Made by a program: the position numbers and the translations under genes. The notes under the pieces were generated by a model that saw only the letters and a list, made by a program, of their open reading frames with translations, was not told where the DNA came from and made no database searches. A DNA stretch of 64,000 nucleotides from Roseomonas sp. (GTDB taxonomy: Bacteria; Pseudomonadota; Alphaproteobacteria; Acetobacterales; Acetobacteraceae). The DNA lies in assembly GCA_020249285.1 (NCBI GenBank), contig JADCFX010000010.1:1-64000 (forward strand), in the 5' to 3' direction. This document shows, piece by piece, positions 1-8,409 of this stretch. Every line of letters starts with the position of its first letter. The first letter of the stretch is position 1.

Positions 1-279
1 GCGAATGTGCTCGCCGCGCTTGAAATGGGCGTTTCGCTCTTTGACAGCTCCGTGGCGGGCTTGGGCGGTTGTCCCTTCGCCGGCCATGGCGATGCGCGCG
101 GGGTGGGGAATATCTGCACGGAAGATATGGTGTTTCTATGCCATGAAATGGGCATTGAAACCGGCATTGATCTTGACCGGCTGATTGAAGCCGCGCGGCT
201 TGCGGAACGCATCATCGGCCGCCCCCTTGCAGGGCGGATCATGCATGCCGGATCGCTCCGGCAATACCGCGCGGCGTAA
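1..279 (+). CDS. hydroxymethylglutaryl-CoA lyase, C-terminal fragment (runs in from the left edge)
   Basis: Only the last 92 codons are in the window; the start lies upstream. The fragment reads through the family signature around VAGLGGCPFA (about residues 18-27 of the fragment), which contains the conserved glycine loop and active-site cysteine of HMG-CoA lyase, then GVGNICTEDMV and a helical C-terminus. The enzyme cleaves HMG-CoA to acetyl-CoA and acetoacetate, the last step of leucine breakdown. Related DRE-TIM aldolases exist, but the GGCP loop followed by a TED motif favours HMG-CoA lyase. It converges with the unknown gene that ends 7 bp away. Confidence 0.85.
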   Translation, partial: ANVLAALEMGVSLFDSSVAGLGGCPFAGHGDARGVGNICTEDMVFLCHEMGIETGIDLDRLIEAARLAERIIGRPLAGRIMHAGSLRQYRAA

Positions 280-285
280 GCGCGA

Positions 286-897
286 CTAAACGCGCAGCCA
301 GGTCTCACTGAAGGCGAGCATGGCGGTGCTGATCTTGCGCCCCGCCACTTCACGCGGAATCGGCGCACCTGGGCGGCGGATGCCATTCACCGTCACGGCG
401 GCGCTTTCGCAGCCGATGAACAGGCTTGGCATGACATGCTTGCCGGTCGCCGATTGCGGCGGCGCCAGCGCGAAACAGAAGGGCTCGCCCAAGCCCTGCC
501 AAGCCAATGACACGGCCAAATCACCCGCGCGCACGCTTTCGCTGTAATGGCTGCGCGCATCGCCGGCCGTTTGAACCTCATCAATTTTGCGATAGCGCAG
601 GCCAGCAAGCCCCGCGATGCCGCGAAAGGCGCCGAAATTGGCCACATATTCCGCCACCAGCCAGCGCGCGAGGGGTTCATTATCCGTCAGGCACCAATTC
701 GCGGTCCCCTCGGCCGGGTGCGCCTCATGCGGTGATTGCATCAGCACCAGCGCATGGCCGGCACCATGGGGTGAGAGCACCACACGGAAAAAACTGGCCA
801 AAGTGGTGAAGGGGCCGTTCGGGTCCTCCTTCAAGGAAATGCCCGGGTTTTCGCCCGACCATTCGACCTTGCCGGGGAATAGGATGGTTTCTTGCAC
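286..897 (-). CDS. conserved hypothetical protein, about 203 aa
   Basis: I do not recognise a family. I chose the GTG start at 897 because AGGAG lies 7 bases upstream; an in-frame TTG at 915 would put that site inside the gene. The product looks soluble, with no signal peptide or membrane segment and a mixed alpha/beta composition. It has two Cys (in NWCL and IGCES) and several His. It converges on the HMG-CoA lyase gene, so it is not in the same transcript. Codon use and GC content match the neighbours. Function unknown. Confidence 0.65.
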   Translation of the reverse strand: MQETILFPGKVEWSGENPGISLKEDPNGPFTTLASFFRVVLSPHGAGHALVLMQSPHEAHPAEGTANWCLTDNEPLARWLVAEYVANFGAFRGIAGLAGLRYRKIDEVQTAGDARSHYSESVRAGDLAVSLAWQGLGEPFCFALAPPQSATGKHVMPSLFIGCESAAVTVNGIRRPGAPIPREVAGRKISTAMLAFSETWLRV

Positions 898-1033
898 GGT
901 GTTTCTCCTTTTCAATACGTCGCAGCGTTACCCAGCCATGCGCTGGGATCAATGCCCAAAGCGACGTGGTGCTTGACGCGGCACGGCGCGGGGGCGCAAG
1001 AAAAGCCTCGGTTTTTCTGGATCCTGTCTCCTC

Positions 1034-2857
1034 ATGTCGTTTGTTGGTATCCCTGCCGCGCTGCAATCAGCGCTGGCTTCCCGTGGCTACGGTGCCCCCA
1101 CCCCCGTGCAAAGCGCTGTCCTGGCCGAAGACGCTGCCGGGCGGGATTTGCTGGTCTCGGCCCAGACGGGCTCGGGCAAGACGGTTGCTTTCGGCCTTTC
1201 CATCGCACCCGAATTGCTGGGCGGCGCGGAACGCCTGCCGCCGCCTGGCGCGCCGCTGGCCATTGTGGTCGCGCCGACGCGTGAATTGGCATTGCAGGTT
1301 AAGGCAGAGCTCACCTGGCTGTACGCCCCCGCCGGCGGACGCATTGCCTCTGGCGTTGGCGGCATGGACCCCATTGCGGAAAAGCGGCAATTGCTGGCCG
1401 GCGCGCATATCATCGTCGGCACGCCTGGCCGGCTTTGTGATCATTTGGAACGCGGCAATCTGAAGCCCGATGCGCTGCGCGTTGTGGTGCTGGATGAAGC
1501 CGATGAGATGCTGGACCTCGGCTTTCGCGAGGAATTGGAAGCGATCCTGGATCGCCTGCCGCCGGAACGCCGGACGCTGATGTTCTCCGCCACCGTGCCG
1601 CGCGCCATTGCGGCGCTGGCGAAAAGCTATCAGCGCGATGCGCTGCGCCTGGAAGTGGGCGGCGGCGGGGAAGCGCATGGCGATATCACCTATCGCGCCA
1701 TGGCAGTCGCGCCGCATGAAATTGAACGCGCTGTGGTGAATTTGCTGCGCCTGGAAGACCCGCCCTTGGCGATGGTGTTCTGCGCCACGCGCGCTGCCGT
1801 TGCGCGCCTGCATGGCAATCTGGCCGAACGCGGCTTTCCCACCGTGGCGCTTTCCGGCGAACTCACTCAGGCCGAAAGATTGCGCGCCCTGCAAGCGTTG
1901 CGCGATGGCCGTTCGCGCGTTTGTGTCGCAACCGACGTCGCGGCGCGCGGCATTGATTTGCCGGAACTGGATTTGGTGATTCACGCGGAATTGCCGAGGG
2001 ATTCCGAAACCCTGCTGCATCGCAGCGGCCGCACTGGCCGCGCGGGGCGCAAGGGGACCAGTGTGTTATTGGTACCGCATCCGCGCCGCCGCCTTGCCGA
2101 AAGGCTGATTGGCGCTGCCAAGGTCACTGCCACCTGGGGGCCCGCCCCTTCCGCCGATGCGGTGCTGGCGCGCGACGCGGAACGCCTGGCGGAACAGGCG
2201 CGCGGCGTTTTGACCGAGGAAGCATCGGAAGATGATCTGGCGCTTGCGCGCCGGCTGCTGGCGGATCAGCCGATTGCGCCAGAAGCCTTGGCCGCGGCGC
2301 TGGTGAAAATGCTCCGCGCACCCTTGCCCGCGCCCGAGGAAATCGCCGAACAGCGCCCGGAACGGCGAGAGGCGCGCCGCGAAGCGCCGGAAGCCGCGCC
2401 GCGCGGGGGGGAAGGCGTTTGGTTCCGGCTCAATATCGGGCGGAATGGCAATGCCGACCCGCGCTGGCTGCTGCCGTTTTTGTGCCGACGCGGGCATCTG
2501 ACGCGCCAGGAAATTGGGCGTATCCGCATCCTGGGCCAGGAAACCATGGTGGAAATCGCGCCCTATGCCGCGGAACGCTTCGCCGCCGCTGCACGGCAGG
2601 CGGGGGATGGCGAAGATCAGGATATCCGCATCCAGCCCATGCAGCCCTTCCGCCAGGGTGCGCGGGAAGCGCCCCCCAGGGCAGAACAGGCGCCCGCCCC
2701 GCGCCCCGCCAAGCCAGGCAAGCCTGAGAAGAAGGGCAAGCACGGCGCAGGCAAGCCGCCCAAGCGCTTTGAAAAGCCAAAGCCCGGTCCCGGTATGGAA
2801 GGGCGCAAGCGCGCTGGCGGCGCGCCCCGGCTTGGCAAGCGCGGCCGGGTCGCGTAA
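1034..2857 (+). CDS. DEAD-box ATP-dependent RNA helicase with C-terminal RNA-binding domain
   Basis: 607 aa. The helicase core shows the expected motifs in order: Q-motif region (PTPVQ), Walker A AQTGSGKT, PTRELALQ, GTPGR, DEADEML, SAT, then in the second RecA lobe RGIDLPE and HRSGRTGRAG. Residues about 455-530 resemble a DbpA-type RNA-binding module. The last 60 residues are a Lys/Arg/Pro/Gly-rich tail typical of DeaD/CsdA-like helicases. It probably remodels RNA in ribosome assembly or mRNA decay. The ribosome-binding site before the ATG is weak. The exact orthologue (DeaD, DbpA or RhlE type) cannot be fixed from sequence alone. Confidence 0.93.
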   Translation: MSFVGIPAALQSALASRGYGAPTPVQSAVLAEDAAGRDLLVSAQTGSGKTVAFGLSIAPELLGGAERLPPPGAPLAIVVAPTRELALQVKAELTWLYAPAGGRIASGVGGMDPIAEKRQLLAGAHIIVGTPGRLCDHLERGNLKPDALRVVVLDEADEMLDLGFREELEAILDRLPPERRTLMFSATVPRAIAALAKSYQRDALRLEVGGGGEAHGDITYRAMAVAPHEIERAVVNLLRLEDPPLAMVFCATRAAVARLHGNLAERGFPTVALSGELTQAERLRALQALRDGRSRVCVATDVAARGIDLPELDLVIHAELPRDSETLLHRSGRTGRAGRKGTSVLLVPHPRRRLAERLIGAAKVTATWGPAPSADAVLARDAERLAEQARGVLTEEASEDDLALARRLLADQPIAPEALAAALVKMLRAPLPAPEEIAEQRPERREARREAPEAAPRGGEGVWFRLNIGRNGNADPRWLLPFLCRRGHLTRQEIGRIRILGQETMVEIAPYAAERFAAAARQAGDGEDQDIRIQPMQPFRQGAREAPPRAEQAPAPRPAKPGKPEKKGKHGAGKPPKRFEKPKPGPGMEGRKRAGGAPRLGKRGRVA

Positions 2858-2904
2858 CCCCTTCGCGCCGGCGCTGTGCCGGTTTATAGCAGGGGCTGGC
2901 GCAG

Positions 2905-3318
2905 ATGGCTGACATCATCATTGATATTGGTGGCGAAATTTTTGAGGCGTTTTTTGAAGACGCCGCCGCGCCCAAGACCTGCGCGCGTTTCCGCGCCCTG
3001 CTGCCCTATCAGGACCGCATCATCCATGTGCGCTGGTCCGGTGAGGCCTGCTGGATCCCGATGGGTGAGCGCGAACTTTCCATCCCCTGGGAGAACGCCA
3101 CCAGCTACCCCGCGCCGGGGCAGATCATTGTGCATCCGGGCACAATGAGTGAGACGGAAATTCTGGTCGCCTATGGCCCCACCTGCTTTGCGAGCAAGGC
3201 GGGCCAATTGGCCGGCAACCACTTCCTGACCATCCGCGAAGGGCTGGACCGCCTGGCCAAGACGGGTCGCGCGGTGCTGTGGGAAGGGGCGAAGCCCATC
3301 ACCTTCCGCGCGGGCTGA
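2905..3318 (+). CDS. DUF3830 family protein (cyclophilin-like fold)
   Basis: 137 aa. It starts with a short beta strand (IIIDIGGEIFEAFF) followed by AAPKTCARFRALLP, the pattern of DUF3830 proteins, whose fold is related to cyclophilin and which often sit near amidohydrolase or uptake genes. No signal peptide or membrane segment is seen. The gene follows the helicase by 47 bp and may share its transcript. Biochemical role unknown; the family assignment rests on the N-terminal pattern, the length and the G-rich segment near the C-terminus. Confidence 0.75.
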   Translation: MADIIIDIGGEIFEAFFEDAAAPKTCARFRALLPYQDRIIHVRWSGEACWIPMGERELSIPWENATSYPAPGQIIVHPGTMSETEILVAYGPTCFASKAGQLAGNHFLTIREGLDRLAKTGRAVLWEGAKPITFRAG

Positions 3319-3364
3319 AGGCGCCAGGCGCAGTTCGCAAAAATCCGGATGCTTGACCCCGCTG

Positions 3365-3390
3365 CCCCTTGATTGGTGGCGGGGCTATTT
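3365..3390 (+). promoter_or_regulatory. possible heat-shock (RpoH-type) promoter upstream of the hsp20 gene
   Basis: CCCCTTGATT is followed 11-12 bases later by CTATTT, about 135 bp before the small heat-shock gene. CTTG with a CTAT-type -10 at this spacing resembles alphaproteobacterial RpoH promoters. This is a motif match by eye only, and the leader would be long. Confidence 0.3.
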
Positions 3391-3523
3391 CCATTTCTCC
3401 TCTGCCAAGGGGCGCCATTCGGGCCCCTGGCGCGGAACAAGCCAGATGCTGCCCAGATGGGGGCATTCGGGTGCCTATCCGCTGGCCTCAACGGACCTTG
3501 CTTTGCAAAGGAGTGTCCTTGCT

Positions 3524-3988
3524 ATGAACGCTACTGATTTTTCCCCCCTTTTCCGCACCGCCATTGGCTTTGATCGCCTGGCGCGGTTGATGGATACGGC
3601 CCGCACCGGTGCCGATGCTGGGGGCTACCCGCCCTACAATATCGAAAAGACCAGTGATGACAGCTATGTGCTGACCATGGCCGTGGCCGGGTTTGCCGAG
3701 GCAGATCTGGATATCACCGCCCATCAGAACACGCTGACGGTGGTGGGACGCGCCCAGCCCGCGCCGGAAGAAACCCGCCGGTTCCTGCATCGCGGCATCG
3801 CCGGGCGTGGTTTTGAACGCCGCTTCGTGCTGGCCGATCACATTGTGGTGAGCGGTGCCAAGCTTGAGAACGGCTTGCTGCACATCGCGCTTCGCCATGA
3901 AGTGCCGGAAGCGCTGAAGCCGCGGCAGATCCCGGTACAGGCAAGCCGCCCGGCTGCGCTGATGGAAGCGGCGCCTCAGGCGGCTTGA
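3524..3988 (+). CDS. small heat-shock protein, Hsp20/alpha-crystallin family (IbpA-like)
   Basis: 154 aa. Start chosen at ATG 3524 because AAAGGAG ends 10 bases upstream; the frame stays open further upstream, but that part (rich in Trp, Pro and Gly) is not protein-like. The N-terminus resembles IbpA (FSPLFRTAIGFDRLARL, then PPYNIEK). The alpha-crystallin domain spans about 35-125 and includes YVLTMAVAGF and the RGIAGRGFERRF segment. It is an ATP-independent holdase that binds unfolding proteins for DnaK and ClpB. A palindromic repeat begins 7 bp after the stop codon. Confidence 0.93.
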   Translation: MNATDFSPLFRTAIGFDRLARLMDTARTGADAGGYPPYNIEKTSDDSYVLTMAVAGFAEADLDITAHQNTLTVVGRAQPAPEETRRFLHRGIAGRGFERRFVLADHIVVSGAKLENGLLHIALRHEVPEALKPRQIPVQASRPAALMEAAPQAA

Positions 3989-3994
3989 GGCCGA

Positions 3995-4090
3995 AGCATT
4001 TTAAAGCCAAGTGGAATCACTTGGCGACTCGGAAAATGCGACCAAACAAGGGTTTAGTGCGTGTCCGGTGAACGCATGTGAGCGGGACAC
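3995..4090 (+). repeat. dispersed palindromic repeat, copy A
   Basis: About 95 bp matching an inverted copy at 5287-5384 and a decayed copy near 29707. It folds as two nested hairpins: inner stem GCCAAGTG (4006-4013) with CACTTGGC (4018-4025) around a GAAT loop; outer stem GCATTTT (3996-4002) with AAAATGC (4033-4039). A less conserved tail follows (GACCAAACA, then TTTAG). It sits directly after the hsp20 stop and may also stabilise or end that transcript. Confidence 0.8.
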
Positions 4091-4124
4091 GAACCAACAC
4101 CCCCGCCCGGCAAAGGGTGGGGGT

Positions 4125-4319
4125 TCACCCCTTTCTGAAAAAAGCCTCCGCCGCGGCACGCTGCGCATCGCGCGCACCAATCGCTGCCTCGGCCCGGCTG
4201 ATTTCGGTCTGCAACGCCTCGATATATTCCCTCAACTGCGCCACATCCCAGCCGTCAAAGACCATGGGTTGAAAGCGCGGCACGCGCCGGGGGCGGTCTT
4301 CTTCCTCGATCGGGGCCAT
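4125..4319 (-). CDS. DUF1192 family small protein
   Basis: 64 aa. ATG 4319 has AAGGAG six bases upstream. The pattern is an acidic N-terminus (MAPIEEEDRPRR), then LREYIEALQTEISRAEAAI, a short amphipathic coiled coil, ending RAAAEAFFRKG; this is the DUF1192 layout common in alphaproteobacteria. It is predicted to be cytosolic. Function unknown. It is transcribed away from trcR, leaving about 110 bp between the two starts for divergent promoters. Confidence 0.82.
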   Translation of the reverse strand: MAPIEEEDRPRRVPRFQPMVFDGWDVAQLREYIEALQTEISRAEAAIGARDAQRAAAEAFFRKG

Positions 4320-4429
4320 TTTTTCTCCTTCTGGGCGCGGGCGGGTTTTGACCCTGGCCGCGCCTCTCTCTATAGGAACCGCAACAAGGCGGGGGTTGCT
4401 CTCGCCCGCCCGCCCTCTGAGGTTATGCC

Positions 4430-4981
4430 ATGAACCAGCCCTTGATGCCCAAGGCCACCGCCGTGTGGCTGATTGACAAAACCGCTCTGACTTTTGACCA
4501 GATCGCCGAATTCGTCGCCATGCATCCGCTTGAAATCCAGGCCATCGCCGATGGCGAGGTGGCGCAGGGGATCATCGGCTATGACCCGATCACGAACGGT
4601 CAATTGACGCGCGAAGAAATCCAACGTTGTGAAGCAGATAGCGAAGCGCGGCTGCAAATGGCCCGTCAGGTCAGCCATTTGCCGAAATCCAAGGCCAAGG
4701 GCGGGCGCTATACCCCCGTTTCCAAGCGCAATGACCGCCCGGATGCGATTGCCTGGCTGCTCCGCAATTTCCCGCAGGTGCCGGAAGCCACCATTGTGAA
4801 GCTGCTTGGCACCACCAAGGAAACCATCGCCAAGGTGCGCGACAGGACCCATTGGAACAGCGCGAATATCAAGCCGCGCGATCCTGTGATTCTGGGCCTT
4901 TGCACGCAGGGTGAGCTTAACGCCGCGGTCGGCGCGCTGGCTGCTGTGGAAGCGCAGGCCCAAGAAGGGGCTGCGGCGTAA
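4430..4981 (+). CDS. trcR: cell-cycle transcriptional regulator TrcR (DUF1013)
   Basis: 183 aa. Strong match to the DUF1013/TrcR family: MPKATAVWLIDKTALTFDQIAEF at the start, IKPRDPVILGLC near the end, and a helix-turn-helix-like centre (FPQVPEATIVKLLGTTKETI). TrcR proteins are alphaproteobacterial regulators linked to cell-cycle-controlled transcription. The tail (about 165-183) is Ala/Gln-rich and variable. It stands alone between DUF1192 and YdcH-type genes. The family call is firm; the target genes here are unknown. Confidence 0.9.
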   Translation: MNQPLMPKATAVWLIDKTALTFDQIAEFVAMHPLEIQAIADGEVAQGIIGYDPITNGQLTREEIQRCEADSEARLQMARQVSHLPKSKAKGGRYTPVSKRNDRPDAIAWLLRNFPQVPEATIVKLLGTTKETIAKVRDRTHWNSANIKPRDPVILGLCTQGELNAAVGALAAVEAQAQEGAAA

Positions 4982-5003
4982 GCCCGCTGCGCCCCTCAGC
5001 GTT

Positions 5004-5180
5004 TTAGTTCGGCTTGCTGGCCCGCAATCGCTCCATCTCCTCCTTCAACCTCAGCTTTTCGCGCTTGAGTTTGGCAAGAGCTTCGGCATCGGGCCTTGGT
5101 CGCTGGTCTTCCGCAAAAATCTGCGCCTCAAGCGCAGCGTGACGGTTATTGAGGGAAGCGATCCGGGCATCCAAGCGCAT
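5004..5180 (-). CDS. YdcH/DUF465 family small coiled-coil protein
   Basis: 58 aa from ATG 5180, which has AAGGA eight bases upstream; an in-frame ATG 27 bp further out has no ribosome-binding site. The sequence is a single charged helix ending AKLKREKLRLKEEMERLRA, the KLKREKLxLKDE pattern of DUF465. It converges with trcR 22 bp away. A second DUF465 gene lies about 220 bp off on the other strand, and pairs of such genes near purE are common in this group. Function unknown. Confidence 0.85.
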   Translation of the reverse strand: MRLDARIASLNNRHAALEAQIFAEDQRPRPDAEALAKLKREKLRLKEEMERLRASKPN

Positions 5181-5286
5181 ACCGTAGCATCCTTTGCTGT
5201 GATGCAACCCGGGCGGTTGGCCCTGTCCCGGGCAGCGAAGCCATGCTACTCCACCTTTCGGTAAAAATGCATCAACAGATTTTAGT

Positions 5287-5384
5287 GCAGTTTCCGTTCA
5301 CTTTCATTCATCGGAGATGCGCTAAACTTCTGTTTGGTCGCGTTTTTCGCGCCGCCAAGTGATTCCGCTTGGCTTGAAAACGCT
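5287..5384 (-). repeat. dispersed palindromic repeat, copy B
   Basis: Inverted copy of the element at 3995-4090, read on the minus strand from 5384. The inner stem is kept (GCCAAG..G with CACTTGGC; on the plus strand the one changed pair becomes a G-T wobble). The outer stem is GCGTTTT with AAAACGC, where copy A has GCATTTT with AAAATGC: one base pair changed on both sides. It occupies most of the gap between the two YdcH genes and ends 18 bp before the second one. Confidence 0.8.
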
Positions 5385-5401
5385 CTAGCTATGGCCCCGC
5401 G

Positions 5402-5602
5402 ATGATCGCTGACCGAGAAGCCCTGCTCCGCCGCCTGCATGAACTCCGCACCGAGCATCGGGATTTGGATACCGTGATCGCGCGCTTTGATTCCGGGCCG
5501 GTGGACCAATTGCAGTTGCAGCGGCTGAAAAAGCGCAAGCTGAAGCTGAAGGACGAAATCGCCTGGCTCGATAGCCAGCTTTTGCCCGATATCATCGCCT
5601 GA
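5402..5602 (+). CDS. YdcH/DUF465 family small coiled-coil protein
   Basis: 66 aa, almost entirely helical, with the DUF465 core [19 protein letters not shown] at about 39-57. It begins just after repeat copy B. Its stop is 11 bp before purE, so the two are probably co-transcribed. No ribosome-binding site stands out (GGCCCCGCG precedes the ATG). Function unknown. This is the paralogue of the protein encoded at 5004-5180. Confidence 0.85.
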   Translation: MIADREALLRRLHELRTEHRDLDTVIARFDSGPVDQLQLQRLKKRKLKLKDEIAWLDSQLLPDIIA

Positions 5603-5613
5603 AAGGGGCAGAG

Positions 5614-6099
5614 ATGGCCGGAATACCTCTGGTTGGCGTGATCATGGGCAGCCTTTCAGATTGGGAAACGCTGCGCCACACGGCGGAAACGCTGGAAAAA
5701 CTGGGCATCGCCCATGAAACCCGCGTGGTTTCCGCGCATCGCACGCCGGAACGCTTGTTTGATTACGCGAAGCAGGCGGCAGGCAGGGGCCTTCGCGTGA
5801 TCATCGCGGGTGCCGGAGGTGCTGCGCATCTGCCAGGCATGGCGGCTTCCATGACACATCTGCCGGTGCTGGGCGTGCCGGTGCAAAGTGCTGCCTTGGC
5901 CGGGGTGGATAGCCTGCTGTCCATTGTACAAATGCCGGCGGGCGTGCCGGTGGGTACACTTGCCATCGGGCGGGCGGGGGCGGTGAATGCCGCTTTGCTC
6001 GCCGCTTCCATCCTGGCGTTGAATGATGCGGCGCTGGCTGATCGCCTGATCGCCTGGCGCGCGGCACAGACCGAAAGCGTGCCGGAGAGCCCGGTATGA
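5614..6099 (+). CDS. purE: N5-carboxyaminoimidazole ribonucleotide mutase
   Basis: 161 aa, the usual length for bacterial class I PurE. Signatures: [14 protein letters not shown] near the start, [12 protein letters not shown] with the catalytic His at about 42-53, [13 protein letters not shown], and [20 protein letters not shown]. It converts N5-CAIR to CAIR in purine synthesis. AGGGG lies 6-10 bases before the ATG. Its stop overlaps the purK start (ATGA, 4 bp), so the enzymes that make and rearrange N5-CAIR are translationally coupled. Confidence 0.97.
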   Translation: MAGIPLVGVIMGSLSDWETLRHTAETLEKLGIAHETRVVSAHRTPERLFDYAKQAAGRGLRVIIAGAGGAAHLPGMAASMTHLPVLGVPVQSAALAGVDSLLSIVQMPAGVPVGTLAIGRAGAVNAALLAASILALNDAALADRLIAWRAAQTESVPESPV

Positions 6100-7229
6100 C
6101 CGCTCTGCCGCCCGGCGCCATGCTGGGCATTCTGGGCGGCGGGCAGCTTGGGCGCATGTCTGCCATGGCGGCGGCGCGGCTTGGCTATCGCTGCCATATC
6201 TATGCCCCCGGCGCGGATGAACCCGGCATGCAGGTGGCCGCCGCCCGCACCGTGGCCGCCTATGAGGATCATGAGGCTTTGGCCCGCTTCGCCGATCAGG
6301 TGGATGTCGTCACCTTCGAATTTGAAAATGTCCCTGCCGACACGGTGGAAATTCTCGCCCGGCGGGTGCCTTGCCGACCAGGCGAAAAGGCGCTTGGCAT
6401 TTGTCAGGATCGCCTGCAGGAAAAGGCATTTCTGGAAGGCATCGGCGTGCCCGTCGCCCCCTGGCGCGCGGTGCGCACCGAGGCCGAATTGCAGGCAGCG
6501 GTGGCCGAGCTTGGCCTACCTTCAGTCCTGAAAACCACAAGGCTTGGCTATGATGGGCGCGGCCAGGCGGTGCTGCGCCACCCTGATGATCTGGCGGCAG
6601 CCTGGGCCAAATTGGCGCCCCGCCCGCTGATCCTGGAAGGCTTTGTGCCCTTCACCTTGGAGCTTTCGGCGATAGCCGCGCGCGGGGCGGATGGTGCGCT
6701 CGCGGTATTTGACGCGACCGAAAACGCCCATCGCCACCACATTCTGGATATCAGCTTCGCGCCGGCGCGCGTGGCACCCGAGATCGCCGCTGCCGCGCAG
6801 GAACATGTGGCGGCTGTGGCGCGCGGGCTTGATCTGGTGGGGTTGGTGGCTTTGGAGATGTTCCTGCTGCCCGATGGCCGTTTGATCGGTAATGAAATCG
6901 CCCCCAGGCCGCATAATTCCGGGCATTGGACCCTGGATGCCTGCACCGCTTCCCAATTCGAACAGCATATCCGCGCCGTGGTCGGCCTTCCCTTGGGTGC
7001 GCCTGACCGGCACCATGATGCGGTGATGCGCAACCTGATCGGGCCAGAAGGCATGGCGGCCTGGCCGGGGCTGCAAGGGTTGGCAGGCATTGCGCCGCAT
7101 CTCTATGGCAAGGCGGAAGCTCGGCCAGGGCGGAAGATGGGCCATGCGAACCGGCTTTTGCCGCTTGGGGCACTCGCCGGGATGGATGATACTGCCGCGC
7201 TTGGCCCACTGGCGGCGATTGTGGCATAA
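6096..7229 (+). CDS. purK: N5-carboxyaminoimidazole ribonucleotide synthase
   Basis: 377 aa ATP-grasp enzyme. It starts with [16 protein letters not shown], carries [10 protein letters not shown] at about 72-81, the ATP-grasp segment [13 protein letters not shown], and [13 protein letters not shown] near residue 270, all PurK signatures. It carboxylates AIR with ATP and bicarbonate to give N5-CAIR, the substrate of PurE encoded just upstream. Full length and intact. Other purine genes in the window (purL at 44 kb) are not linked to it. Confidence 0.97.
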   Translation: MTALPPGAMLGILGGGQLGRMSAMAAARLGYRCHIYAPGADEPGMQVAAARTVAAYEDHEALARFADQVDVVTFEFENVPADTVEILARRVPCRPGEKALGICQDRLQEKAFLEGIGVPVAPWRAVRTEAELQAAVAELGLPSVLKTTRLGYDGRGQAVLRHPDDLAAAWAKLAPRPLILEGFVPFTLELSAIAARGADGALAVFDATENAHRHHILDISFAPARVAPEIAAAAQEHVAAVARGLDLVGLVALEMFLLPDGRLIGNEIAPRPHNSGHWTLDACTASQFEQHIRAVVGLPLGAPDRHHDAVMRNLIGPEGMAAWPGLQGLAGIAPHLYGKAEARPGRKMGHANRLLPLGALAGMDDTAALGPLAAIVA

Positions 7230-7293
7230 AATTTGTGAGTAATCGTATGTTCTGGTCTTCTTTTGTTAAGAAAGCACCGTTAGGTTGATCTGT

Positions 7294-8409
7294 ATGAATT
7301 CTGTTCGAGCCCTTGGTAGGATTGCCCCAGCCGCCGCCCTGATCATTGGGCTTGGCGCAGCCATGCCTGCGCGCGCCCAGTTCGTTGAAGGGCCCTATGT
7401 GGCCGGCGCCATTGGCATGAATTATCTGGATGATGCCAAGTTTCGCCTGGATAGTAGCCTGAACCAGGGTATGACGGCGCTTGGCCAACCCAATGGTGGC
7501 CAGCTTGGCTTTGATTTTGGCGGCGTGGGCTTGCTCAGCCTTGGTTGGGGTTTCAGCAATGGCATTCGCCTTGAAATTGAAGGCAGCTACCGCAGCAATG
7601 AGGTGGATAGCGCCAATGGTGCTGCTGGCCTCGCCAGCCCCGGGGCGCATGGTGGGCGGCAGGATAGCTATGGCCTGATGGGCAATGCGCTGGTGGATCT
7701 GGTTCGCATTGGTCCCTTCCTGCCCTATGTCGGGATTGGCGCGGGGTACCTCGTCACCAGCTTCAATGATCTGAATGGCCGGCCCGGCAATGGCAGCTTG
7801 CGGCTGCGCGGTGATGATACCGGCGGCGCCTTCGCGCTGCAGGGCATAGTGGGGCTTGGTTTTATCATTAATCAGGTGCCGGGGCTGACGCTGACGGCGG
7901 AGTATCGCTATCTGGAAAGCCTGGGGCCGAGCATTCCCGTCAGCTATGTGAATGCTTCCGGCGCCACGGTGCTGTCCGGCAAGGCAGATACGGAAAGCCG
8001 TAACCAATCCTTCCTGCTTGGGCTGCGCTATGCCTTCAATGCGCCGGGTGTTGCGCCCGCTGCGGTGGCGGCACCCGTTGCAGCGCGCAGTTTTCTTATC
8101 TTCTTTGACTGGAACCGCGCTAATCTGACCGCGCGTGCCCGCCAGATCATTGGCGAAGCGGCGGAAGCCGCCCGCGCTCAGCCGACGCGGATTGAAGTGG
8201 CGGGGCACGCGGATCGCACTGGCACACCACAGTATAATATGACGCTGTCGCGCCGCCGCGCTGAAACCGTCGCGGAAGAACTGATCAGGCGCGGCATTGC
8301 GCGCCAGGATATCAGCATCACTGCCTTGGGTGAAACGCAGCCCTTGGTCGCAACGGCAGATGGCGTGCGTGAGCCGCAGAACAGGCGCGTGGAAATTATC
8401 CTGAAGTAA
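7294..8409 (+). CDS. OmpA-family outer membrane protein (beta-barrel plus peptidoglycan-binding domain)
   Basis: 371 aa from ATG 7294. A signal peptide (about 1-28, ending ARAQ) is followed by an 8-strand-type barrel domain with alternating aromatic/Gly patterns (GPYVAGAIGMNYL, IGPFLPYVGIGAGYL, LTLTAEYRYLES, SFLLGLRYAF). An Ala/Val/Pro linker follows, then a C-terminal OmpA domain (about 265-371) with IEVAGHADRTG and RRRAETVAEELI and the NRRVEI end. It anchors the outer membrane to peptidoglycan. The gene ends converging with the metal permease gene; the two overlap by 14 bp. Confidence 0.93.
   Translation: MNSVRALGRIAPAAALIIGLGAAMPARAQFVEGPYVAGAIGMNYLDDAKFRLDSSLNQGMTALGQPNGGQLGFDFGGVGLLSLGWGFSNGIRLEIEGSYRSNEVDSANGAAGLASPGAHGGRQDSYGLMGNALVDLVRIGPFLPYVGIGAGYLVTSFNDLNGRPGNGSLRLRGDDTGGAFALQGIVGLGFIINQVPGLTLTAEYRYLESLGPSIPVSYVNASGATVLSGKADTESRNQSFLLGLRYAFNAPGVAPAAVAAPVAARSFLIFFDWNRANLTARARQIIGEAAEAARAQPTRIEVAGHADRTGTPQYNMTLSRRRAETVAEELIRRGIARQDISITALGETQPLVATADGVREPQNRRVEIILK

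Noticed and set aside
3995..5384. Short shared peptide (ESLG..xNATKQ) encoded by both copies of the palindromic repeat
   Set aside because: Over about 27 aligned codons the differences are spread evenly over codon positions (about 7, 6 and 7 at positions 1, 2, 3), with no third-position excess, so I see no sign of coding constraint.
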